Assembly (NCBI RefSeq): GCF_030145145.1
Contig: NZ_JAQYWD010000016.1
Span: 1 to 64,000, forward strand
DNA length: 64,000 nt
Reading direction: 5' to 3'
DNA from: Desulfobacula sp.
GTDB taxonomy: Bacteria; Desulfobacterota; Desulfobacteria; Desulfobacterales; Desulfobacteraceae
Below, in pieces: positions 17,350-24,736 of this stretch (positions are counted from its first letter, which is position 1; every line of letters begins with the position of its first letter). Below the pieces are notes generated by a model. That model saw only the letters and a program-made list of their open reading frames with translations. It was not told where the DNA came from and searched no databases. The position numbers were made by a program, and so were the translations under genes.

Positions 17350-18360
17350 CTATTTATTCATCTCTTTTTCAAAGGCGTCCACGACGTTTTTCCCACCGTC
17401 ACCGACCATTTTAATATAAATATCTTTTATCGGGCTCATTTTTTCCCTAAAGGCTTCGATTGCTGCAGGAGGAAGTGTTGTAACAGATGTTTTGGCATAA
17501 GCCCGGATCACATGTTCGTTTTCCTTATCCACTTCAAGATCGGCTTCTATTTGGTAAGGTATGGCATCTTTAGCCGAGCTGACAATCGCTTGCTGGATTG
17601 CTTCCGGCATTCCTTCAAAGAGCCTATTGTTAACAATAAATACAGATGTTAAATACGCATGATTACTCACGGCAATGTATTTCTGGACTTCATGAAACTT
17701 CATTTCGCCAATCGCCCAGAAGGGGTTCTCCTCACCGTCCACGGTACCCAGCTGTAACGCAGTATACACTTCGTGATAGTTAATCGGCACAGGCGTAGCA
17801 CCAACCAGTTTGTAGCTTTCCATGATCAGAGGAGACGCCATGGTACGGATTTTCTGTCCTTTAAAATCATCCGGCATGGCAATGGGCTTATTTGAGGTAA
17901 ACTGTTTGGGCGAATGGACCAGCACTTCCAGGGCTTTAACATCCCTTTTAGGAAAATAACTCTTGAGCGTTTCACCGGCAGGTCCGTTTACCAATTTTTC
18001 CATTTCATAAATATCTCCCGGGAAAAAGAACGGAATGGTAAAAACCTGGACCTCGGGAATGATTGTCGCAATGTGACCGGCAGGCAGCATCGCCATCTGA
18101 ATGGCACCACTCTGGACCATCTGTGCCTGATCAGCACCTGATCCCAATTCAGAATTGGGATGTATAGTGACATCAACGGCCCCATTGGTTCTTTCCGCAA
18201 CAAGTTCCTTGAATTTAAGGGCGGCAGCATGAGTTGAAATTGACGTAGGCTCCACATGACCCAGTGTCAATTTGTATTTAGGTGCAGAAAAAGCGCTGCC
18301 AGTAAAGATAAAACACCCAACAATGGACAAAATAACGGTTGAAAACAATACCTTCTTCAT
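17350..18360 (-). CDS. TRAP transporter substrate-binding protein DctP
   Basis: This 336-residue periplasmic protein of the DctP family has a signal peptide (MKKVLFSTVILSIVGCFIFTG, then SAFSA). Its mature part has LTLGHVEPTSISTHAAALKF, then NSELGSGADQAQMVQSGAIQM, and the conserved VYTALQLGTVDGEENPFW that contacts the ligand carboxylate. It should feed the DctQM permeases at 11.0-12.9 kb, which otherwise lack a binding protein. The ribosome site AGGAG is eight bases before ATG. It lies downstream of the Mo-hydroxylase genes on the same strand and may share their transcript. Confidence 0.87.
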   Translation of the reverse strand: MKKVLFSTVILSIVGCFIFTGSAFSAPKYKLTLGHVEPTSISTHAAALKFKELVAERTNGAVDVTIHPNSELGSGADQAQMVQSGAIQMAMLPAGHIATIIPEVQVFTIPFFFPGDIYEMEKLVNGPAGETLKSYFPKRDVKALEVLVHSPKQFTSNKPIAMPDDFKGQKIRTMASPLIMESYKLVGATPVPINYHEVYTALQLGTVDGEENPFWAIGEMKFHEVQKYIAVSNHAYLTSVFIVNNRLFEGMPEAIQQAIVSSAKDAIPYQIEADLEVDKENEHVIRAYAKTSVTTLPPAAIEAFREKMSPIKDIYIKMVGDGGKNVVDAFEKEMNK

Positions 18361-18474
18361 TTTTTGGACTCCTACTTTTAAAATTAAACTAAAACACAGT
18401 CTTTATATAATATATCGAGTTTAGAAATCCTACGCTGGAATTCAACCCGACCCGATGCCCACAAGTGCATTGAT

Positions 18475-18963
18475 TTATAAGCGACCGCCCGATTCAGAAC
18501 CTTTTGCCACCGCTTTAAAAATTTTGGTGTATCCGGTACATCGACAAAGATTGCCCGATAGGCCGACTTTAATTTCTTCGACAGTCGGATGGGTATTTTG
18601 ACGCAAAAGCGCCTCTGATGACATAATCATTCCCGGTGTGCAAAACCCGCACTGAACAGCACCCTCTTCAATAAAGGCTTTTTGTAATGGGTGTAGCGCG
18701 TGTTCATGCCCCATACCTTCAATGGTTTCGACGGTCTTGCCCTGGGCCTGCAGTGCCATGACCAGGCAGGAATCTACGGCACGGTCCTCCATGATCACCG
18801 TGCATAGTCCGCAATCTCCCTCTTCGCACCCTCGTTTGGTTCCTGTCAACCCAAGCGATTCTCTCAAAACCCGCAACAGGGTCCAGGATGGATCAACCAA
18901 GACTTCGGTTTCCCGGCCGTTGACTGTAAACGTGAGTTTTGTTTTCCCAATTGTTTCTGTCAT
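18475..18963 (-). CDS. Mo-hydroxylase [2Fe-2S] small subunit (NdhS/CoxS type)
   Basis: This ~162-residue protein carries two [2Fe-2S] clusters. The plant-type cluster has GCEEGDCGLCTV with a distal Cys in DSCLVMA. The helical-domain cluster has QCGFCTPGM and NLCRCTGYTKI. It passes electrons from the molybdenum site to the FAD subunit. ATG 18963 is chosen because GAGGAAAAGGG precedes it and the homologous N-terminus starts near there. An ATG five codons upstream is in frame. It is the last subunit gene of the set; DctP follows. Confidence 0.85.
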   Translation of the reverse strand: MTETIGKTKLTFTVNGRETEVLVDPSWTLLRVLRESLGLTGTKRGCEEGDCGLCTVIMEDRAVDSCLVMALQAQGKTVETIEGMGHEHALHPLQKAFIEEGAVQCGFCTPGMIMSSEALLRQNTHPTVEEIKVGLSGNLCRCTGYTKIFKAVAKGSESGGRL

Positions 18964-18990
18964 ATCCCTTTTCCTCATCTTGCTGCTGTT

Positions 18991-19860
18991 TTATTGGGGG
19001 TCTTCAGCCAGCACTCGCCACATGACCCGCTTAAATATATTCTTTAACACCGGTACCTTGTACTCACTGGACCAGCGGATTCCAGCCGTATTGACGACCA
19101 CTTCGACCAGTTTATCCGCCGCAGCCTGTATCAGAACCGGCGTTGGCTTCCGGCCCAACAGCATCGATTCCACATCGTTCATTCTCACTGCCACCGGCAT
19201 TACTGCCCCCGGTACAATACTTACCGCTGAAATAGTACCATTTGGATCCTGTCGTAAAGCGATCGATAGATTCAGTCGTGCCTTAGCCATGGCATTTCTT
19301 CGACCCAATTTTTCGAAACCGCTTTTCGTGCCCTGCACCGGTTTCTGAATCAGGATTCCGGTCAGGAGCTCATCTGATCTGATGCTGGTTTCGTATGCCG
19401 TGACCAAAACATCGGCTACAGACACCAAACGACGGCCGTCCTGTTTCGATTGAAGCTCCAATTGCCCATCTAATGCCACAATACCGGGTAAAACATCTGC
19501 ACAGGGTCCATTTGTGATGACATTGCCACCAATGGTTCCCCTGTTTCTGATCTGGGGACCACCGACTGAGGCGGCAGCATTCACCAAAAGAGGAAAAAAC
19601 CGGTTCAACGTCTCAGACTCGATCATTTCTGTAAAAGTAGTCGTGGCCCCGATTCTTACCTGATTATCGAGATCTTCAACGCCTTTGAGTTCACCAACCT
19701 CATTAATATTGAGCAGATAATCCGGGCGAATTTCTTCCTTTTTTAACATCGGGATCAAATCGGTACCCCCGGCAAGGGTTCTACATGTCTGCTTTCGATC
19801 AGCAATATATTTCAGGGCATCTTCCAAATAATTTGGTGAATAAAATTGAAAACTTTGCAT
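18991..19860 (-). CDS. Mo-hydroxylase FAD-binding subunit (NdhF/CoxM type)
   Basis: This 289-residue flavoprotein has the standard FAD motifs of the CoxM family: TLAGGTDLIPMLK, then GGPQIRNRGTIGGNV. A CO_deh_flav_C domain covers the last ~110 residues. It takes electrons from the Fe-S subunit and passes them to NAD or ferredoxin. It starts just two bases after the stop of the upstream Mo-subunit half, so translation is coupled. It has no Fe-S insertion and no extra NAD module, unlike its counterpart at 35.6 kb. Confidence 0.83.
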   Translation of the reverse strand: MQSFQFYSPNYLEDALKYIADRKQTCRTLAGGTDLIPMLKKEEIRPDYLLNINEVGELKGVEDLDNQVRIGATTTFTEMIESETLNRFFPLLVNAAASVGGPQIRNRGTIGGNVITNGPCADVLPGIVALDGQLELQSKQDGRRLVSVADVLVTAYETSIRSDELLTGILIQKPVQGTKSGFEKLGRRNAMAKARLNLSIALRQDPNGTISAVSIVPGAVMPVAVRMNDVESMLLGRKPTPVLIQAAADKLVEVVVNTAGIRWSSEYKVPVLKNIFKRVMWRVLAEDPQ

Positions 19861-19862
19861 CG

Positions 19863-20864
19863 TTAACTTTTATCCTTGTTGTTATTTTCTTGTTCCCGAA
19901 TCAAGCGGTGAAGGTTTTCCAGGTTGGCCGGCAGAGCCGTTACGCGAACCCCTACAGCATTGGCGATGGCATTTAAAATTGCCGGGGCTGTGGGAATCAG
20001 GGCAGGCTCACCAACACCCTTTGCACCATAAGGACCCTCCAGAGCCGGCACCTCGACAATATGAGATTCGATGACGGGCACATCCATGCTAGTGGGAACC
20101 ATGTATTCACTAAGGGTCGTGTTTTGCACAATACCTTTATTTATAAGAATCTGCTCTTCCAAAGCATAACCCAGACCCGTTGCTACCCCGCCCTCTATCT
20201 GGGCTTCAACATTTTTCGGATTAATGGCCTTGCCGACATCGTGTGCTGCCACCACGCGCAGGACCTCAATTTTTCCGGTTTCAGTGTCCACCTCTACCAC
20301 AGCAATCTGGCTGGCCCAGGCGTATGTGGAGTAGGCATCTCCCTGACCGGTTTCCGGGTCCACGTCCTTGGTAGTAATATCTTGCCAGGCAGTAGCAACC
20401 ACCGATCGGCCAGCCAGATGGGTCGCCTTAGCCAGGCGGGCAAAAGATATATTTTTTTCAGGATGCGACATTGAAAAAACCTGCCCATTGGCAAACATCA
20501 AATCCTGCATACCGAGTTTCTCTTCAGCGACCTCCCGCATGGTTTCCCTGACTTCAGTTGCTGCCTTCATCATGGCCTTGCCGGTCACATAGGTTACCCG
20601 ACTGGCGGAAGTAGGCCCTGCGTTTGGGGTGGTCAGTGTATCTGCAGTGATCAATTTTATCTCGGCATAGTCCACGCCCAGCTCTTCTGCAATAATCTGA
20701 CAAAAAATAGTGTCTGAACCCTGGCCGTAATCCACTTCGCCCGAGCGAACAATGACCGAACCATCCTCACAGATCTCCACCGTTGCAGCACCAATGTCCT
20801 GACGGGAAAAGCCGTAACCGATGCCATAAAACATGCTCCCGATGCCAATACCGCGCTTCTTCAA
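19863..20864 (-). CDS. Molybdopterin subunit, C-terminal half (NdhM-like)
   Basis: This ~333-residue protein equals the second Mo-cofactor domain (MoCoBD_2) of xanthine dehydrogenase-type large subunits. It has RGIGIGSMFYGIGYG, GEVDYGQGSDT, a TSASR loop, and the active-site glutamate motif GAKGVGEPAL. Start choice: TTG at 20864 overlaps the TGA of the N-terminal half (TTGA). GGGAGGA sits exactly six bases upstream. A GTG at 20879 has no ribosome site. The arrangement looks like an evolved two-subunit split rather than a frameshift. The split matches the NdhL/NdhM division of E. barkeri nicotinate dehydrogenase. Confidence 0.78.
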   Translation of the reverse strand: MKKRGIGIGSMFYGIGYGFSRQDIGAATVEICEDGSVIVRSGEVDYGQGSDTIFCQIIAEELGVDYAEIKLITADTLTTPNAGPTSASRVTYVTGKAMMKAATEVRETMREVAEEKLGMQDLMFANGQVFSMSHPEKNISFARLAKATHLAGRSVVATAWQDITTKDVDPETGQGDAYSTYAWASQIAVVEVDTETGKIEVLRVVAAHDVGKAINPKNVEAQIEGGVATGLGYALEEQILINKGIVQNTTLSEYMVPTSMDVPVIESHIVEVPALEGPYGAKGVGEPALIPTAPAILNAIANAVGVRVTALPANLENLHRLIREQENNNKDKS

Positions 20865-22156
20865 TCCAAGTCCTCCCACATATTTTTGAGTTCCGGGTCC
20901 TTCAAAACCACCTGTCGAAGGATTTCCAACGTGGGTTTAATCCCCACACTTTCGTCACACTTCTGCCCAGTGGCATTTGTTAAGCCCACATCCAAGGCAT
21001 TTATCAGTCTGAATCGCAACGGATTAATTCCCAGTTTCGAGGCCAGCCGATCTATTTGGGATTCGTGTGCCACGGCAGCCTGGGTCACGCCGAAACCGCG
21101 CATGGCACTGTTGAATGTATTATTGGTGTAAACGGAGTATGAATCCACTTTCAAATTGGGAATATAATAGGGGCCGGAAAGGTGAATGCCGCATTTTTTG
21201 ACCACAAATGCCCCCAGCCCAATATAGGGGCCACTATCACCGTAAACCCTGCCTTCCATGGCACAAAGCTTTCCTTCTTTGGTGGCACCCCATCGGCTCC
21301 AGATTTCGATCGGATGCCGTTTGCTCTGGGATACAAGGGATTCCTCACGGCTCATCACCAGTCGCACCGGCCTTTTTGTGGCCATTGCCAGCAGGGCCAG
21401 ATGCACCTCTACTGTCACATCGTCCTTGCCGCCAAAGGCACCGCCTGTGACAGCTTTAATTACCCGAACCTGGTTTTCCCTGATGCCCAGCACCATGGCT
21501 ACCTGACGTCGGTCCCGAAATGGACACTGGTTTGCACTCTGTATGACCAGCATCCCGGTTTCATCGATGTGAGCTACCCCTGATTCGGTTTCCATATAGA
21601 CGTGATCCACTGTTTGGGTTGTGTAGGTTTCTTCCACGATCACGTCGGCTTTGCGGAAGCCTTCCTGGATGTTTCCTTTTCGCGTTTTGCTGTGAAGGAT
21701 TAAGTTCTCCCGTTCATCATGAACCCGATCCGCCCCCTCTGCCAGTGCCTCATGGAGATCTGAAACAACCGGCAACAATCGATATTTGACTTTAATGGCC
21801 TTGATTGCTTCAGCAGCTATCTCTTCGGTTTCCGCAGCCACCAGTGCTACCGGATCTCCGGCATACCGGACTTTGTCTTCTGCTAAAGCATAATGGTCGG
21901 CAAATGCAATGCCATAACGGTTGATTCCCGGTACATCCCTGGCTGTTAATACACAGGCCACTCCACCCATTGCCCGGGCCGAAGAGACATCCAGTTCCTC
22001 AATCACCGCATGTGGCACCCCCGCACGCAACACCTTGCCATAAAGCATATTGGACATTTTAATATCTTCAGCGTATCTCGCTGTTCCTAAAACTTTGCTC
22101 AAGGCATCGACCTTGGGTACAGATTTGCCTACACAACTAAATTCATCTATATTCAT
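20861..22156 (-). CDS. Molybdopterin subunit, N-terminal half (NdhL-like)
   Basis: This ~431-residue protein has the a/b-hammerhead domain (GTARYAEDIKM, then YAGDPVALVAAET) and the first Mo-cofactor domain (MoCoBD_1), with ITGGAFGGKD-type AVTGGAFGGKDDV and AMRGFGVTQAAVAHE. It ends at the domain boundary with KNMWEDLD, where normal large subunits run on. Together with the next gene the length is about 760 residues, the usual size of one large subunit. ATG 22156 is preferred over the upstream in-frame start at 22219 because it gives the family N-terminus, with AAGGGA ten bases upstream. It is the first gene of the Mo-hydroxylase set. Confidence 0.82.
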   Translation of the reverse strand: MNIDEFSCVGKSVPKVDALSKVLGTARYAEDIKMSNMLYGKVLRAGVPHAVIEELDVSSARAMGGVACVLTARDVPGINRYGIAFADHYALAEDKVRYAGDPVALVAAETEEIAAEAIKAIKVKYRLLPVVSDLHEALAEGADRVHDERENLILHSKTRKGNIQEGFRKADVIVEETYTTQTVDHVYMETESGVAHIDETGMLVIQSANQCPFRDRRQVAMVLGIRENQVRVIKAVTGGAFGGKDDVTVEVHLALLAMATKRPVRLVMSREESLVSQSKRHPIEIWSRWGATKEGKLCAMEGRVYGDSGPYIGLGAFVVKKCGIHLSGPYYIPNLKVDSYSVYTNNTFNSAMRGFGVTQAAVAHESQIDRLASKLGINPLRFRLINALDVGLTNATGQKCDESVGIKPTLEILRQVVLKDPELKNMWEDLD

Positions 22157-22504
22157 AGCTTTAAAATCCCTTTTACTCTCACAAGCATGTCTTCTTGGAA
22201 GGACTTGCAGTCCCTGCATGCATCTTCTGGAACATAAGAAAACAGTCCATTTTTTTGGAGACCCATTATAAGGTCACCATTTTAAAATGATTCGGCAATG
22301 ACAGAAAATTAAAATATTATACCAAGATTGTCAATAAAAAATATCAATCCTGTTATAGTCTACTTGTTTTTTTTATATTATTTATAACATTTTCAATTAT
22401 TTAAGTGATTATGAACACTATTTTTAAAATATTTTTGGTACCTTTTATTTTTTGATAACAAGCAAATCAACATCAAATATAATACCATATCAATTTTCCC
22501 AAAC
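22157..22504. other. AT-rich control region between divergent transcription units
   Basis: This long AT-rich stretch lies upstream of the Mo-hydroxylase genes. Besides the strong operator-like block at 22307-22338 it holds TTTTTGGTACCTTTTA (22433-22448, plus) and, on the minus strand, GATATGGTATTATATTTG (22474-22491). Three related boxes within 190 bases suggest cooperative repressor binding. Confidence 0.4.
22307..22338 (-). promoter_or_regulatory. Putative promoter-operator of the Mo-hydroxylase genes
   Basis: On the minus strand this 32-base block is identical at 30 positions to the block at 10910-10941 before dctQ. It contains TTGACA and TTGGTATAATATT. It lies about 150 bases upstream of the NdhL-like ATG. 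Confidence 0.55.
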
Positions 22505-22837
22505 CGTCTCCCAGACGATGCAAGCATTGATCAGATTTTTAACGGCCATACCCAGGCAATCCAGTGGGTAACAGGCAAAGGATCAACTGGGTTATGGACA
22601 TTTCAAAAATTTCAATGGAAAGGGGAAAAATTTTTATACTTGTTGACACCGGGCCCAATGGGTGTATGTTAGAAAAAATAATATTGCGAATGGGAAAAAA
22701 TCATTGATATGGACATACCCATTAAGAGTTTCTCTACCCGAGTGGTTACCGGCGACCCTGTCCGTAAAAGCCAGGGAATGATGATCCGATTATCCGGTCG
22801 ACCCGATAAAGTGATTGAGGAGACCCCCCCGGCATGA
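22505..22837 (+). pseudogene. Coding-like debris ending in a 42-codon frame coupled to the MFS gene
   Basis: From about 22508 a plus-strand frame reads protein-like sequence (LPDDASIDQIFNGH, then WVTGKGSTGLWTF, then TPGPMGV) and stops at a TAG near 22672. A second frame (22682-22837) reads CEWEKIIDMDIPIKSF, then TRVVTGDPVRKSQGMMIRLSGRP, and its TGA overlaps the MFS ATG (ATGA). No start with a ribosome site is seen for either. They may be pieces of one broken gene. The family is not recognised. Confidence 0.3.
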
Positions 22838-24057
22838 CAATTTCTTTGAGCAAAGAACCCATGAACTATGGCAAGGTCATTACAACCACCTGTTTCAGTA
22901 TCCAGGCGATTGGGGTGGGTGTTTATGTCTCCTATGGTGTGTTTTTCAACCCGCTGATGGATGAATTCGGCTGGTCCAGAGCGTCGCTTTCCGGGGCCTC
23001 TTCCCTGGCCTTTTTTATCACGGGACTGTTTGGCATCCTCATTGGCCGGCTCAATGACAATTTCGGTCCCAGGATTTTGATGGGCATTTCCGCCGTTTTT
23101 TTCGGCCTGGGACTCTGTCTTATGTCTCAGGTCAGCACCCTGTTCCAGCTCTACCTTGTTTTTGGCCTGATCTTTGGCATAGGACTCAGTTCTGTTGATG
23201 TTATTGCCCTGTCCACCATTGCCAGGTGGTTTGCCCTGAAACGGGGCAAAATGACCGGTATCGTCAAGATGGGTACCGGGGCCGGGCAATTCACATTTCC
23301 CATCCTGGCCAGTTTTCTCATTGCAGGTTTTGGGTGGAAGCATGCCTTTATCATCATGGGATTTTCTGCCTTGATCCTTCTGCTGATCATTGCCCAATTT
23401 CTTCGACGGGATCCAGACTCTTTTTATCACCCATCCGCCGGCACGCCAAGGGAACTGACAAAATCCCAAAACCAGGGATTTTCCTTTTCCAGGGCCTGGA
23501 AAACCCCTGAATTATGGATAATTTGTCTGGTAAATCTGCTGTTGGTATATTGCCTGATGAGTATCATCATGCACATCGTTCCCCATACCAGAGACATTGG
23601 TATTTCCCCCCACAAGGCAGCGAGTGTGCTGTCCACTATCGGGGCTGTGAGCATTGTGGGCCGGTTTATTTCCGGTATCGCCATTGACCGCACAGGCAGC
23701 AAACAAATCATGCGGATTTGTTTCGGATTCCTGCTCATCAGCCTGCTATGGCTGCCAAAGGCCGATGCCCTGTGGAAACTCTACGGGTTTGCCTGCATTT
23801 ATGGCATTGCCCATGGTGGTTTCTTCACCGCGATTTCCCCCATTATGGTGGAATTATTCGGCATCCGGGCCCATGGCTCTCTGTTTGGGGTGGTGGCTTG
23901 TTTCGGGGCCACGGGCGGCGCCTTAGGCCCCATATGCACCGGATATCTGTTTGACAGGACCCACAACTATACGGCTGCTTTCTGGTTAATATTGATCATC
24001 AGCTGTATTTCCTTTGGGCTTCTGCTATGCTTAAGGACCCGGCCCAGGGCAGCCTAG
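22834..24057 (+). CDS. Major facilitator superfamily transporter
   Basis: This 407-residue protein has about 12 hydrophobic helices. The MFS loop after helix 2 is GRLNDNFGPRILMGISA, and the matching loop after helix 8 is GIAIDRTGSKQIM. The opening helix segment VGVYVSYGVFFNPLMDEFGWSRASLSGA is characteristic of monocarboxylate/oxalate-formate (OFA-like) carriers, so an organic acid is the likely substrate. GAGGAG lies twelve bases before ATG. It diverges from the Mo-hydroxylase genes and could belong to the same regulon. That is inferred from position only. Confidence 0.82.
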   Translation: MTISLSKEPMNYGKVITTTCFSIQAIGVGVYVSYGVFFNPLMDEFGWSRASLSGASSLAFFITGLFGILIGRLNDNFGPRILMGISAVFFGLGLCLMSQVSTLFQLYLVFGLIFGIGLSSVDVIALSTIARWFALKRGKMTGIVKMGTGAGQFTFPILASFLIAGFGWKHAFIIMGFSALILLLIIAQFLRRDPDSFYHPSAGTPRELTKSQNQGFSFSRAWKTPELWIICLVNLLLVYCLMSIIMHIVPHTRDIGISPHKAASVLSTIGAVSIVGRFISGIAIDRTGSKQIMRICFGFLLISLLWLPKADALWKLYGFACIYGIAHGGFFTAISPIMVELFGIRAHGSLFGVVACFGATGGALGPICTGYLFDRTHNYTAAFWLILIISCISFGLLLCLRTRPRAA

Positions 24058-24085
24058 ATAAATTTCGCAGCCGCGGGCTCCGGGC

Positions 24086-24412
24086 TTAAGCCTCTGGACG
24101 AAATTGTGGCGGAATGCCACCCACAATCGGTTCATAATACCGATAAACGGTTTTTTCCCCCAGCAATTCATCCACCTGGCGCTGAATGGCCATGCGTTCT
24201 TCACTGTGCATCCATTTGTTCCAGTCCTCAAGCAAATGCCAGGTGCTCATGATTAGAAATTCTCCTTCACAGTCTAAACAACTGAAGGTCTGATCCGTTA
24301 AAAACCCAGGCTGGACCGCTGCCAGAGATCTGAGCTGAACGATCAAGGGTGCCAATCGACTTACCATATGCTCATCTTTTATGGTTCGTTTGATAATAAT
24401 CGTAACTGCCAT
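24086..24412 (-). CDS. Antibiotic-biosynthesis-monooxygenase (ABM) fold protein
   Basis: This ~108-residue protein has the dimeric alpha-beta barrel pattern of the ABM/YgiN family: MAVTIIIKRTIKDE first strand, LRSLAAVQPGFLTDQTF, and IMSTWHLLEDWNKWMHSEERM. Members act as cofactor-free quinol monooxygenases, haem-degrading enzymes or stress proteins, and the exact role is open. ATG 24412 follows AGGAGGACATT and is preferred to an in-frame start 19 codons upstream. It ends just after the convergent MFS gene. Confidence 0.72.
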   Translation of the reverse strand: MAVTIIIKRTIKDEHMVSRLAPLIVQLRSLAAVQPGFLTDQTFSCLDCEGEFLIMSTWHLLEDWNKWMHSEERMAIQRQVDELLGEKTVYRYYEPIVGGIPPQFRPEA

Positions 24413-24736
24413 AATGTCCTCCTTTTTTAAACAATTATTGCCTGACAAAAAAAATGTGGCACAAACCACAACTCAAACAATCGAAAGAAATTGATTTTGA
24501 AAGAATTAAGAACTCAGTTTCACGATGGCGAAATTCTGTTTTTACAGTATCAATTTATCTGATCTGTTGTCAATCGGCAATCAACTTTCCCAGCATTTCT
24601 CATTATGGTTTAAATCATTGAACAGGGTCACCCATAACAAAATAATTCCCGTGGAACTTATATACACAGATTCTCTATCAATCAAACAAGGATAGCAAGA
24701 TATTAAGGACGACTATGGGCGGTTGTTTTTCCAGAA
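24413..24736. other. Intergenic, nothing recognised
   Basis: This AT-rich stretch between two minus-strand genes shows no open frame with a ribosome site, no clear hairpin and no repeat. Confidence 0.5.

Noticed and set aside
19863-22156. Reading the split Mo subunit as a frameshifted pseudogene
   Set aside because: The domain-boundary position, TTGA overlap, well-placed GGGAGGA and the NdhL/NdhM precedent all favour a real two-gene arrangement.
22669-23469. 266-codon minus-strand open frame
   Set aside because: It is antisense to the MFS gene, has Gly/Gln/Lys-rich composition without family resemblance, and has no ribosome site.
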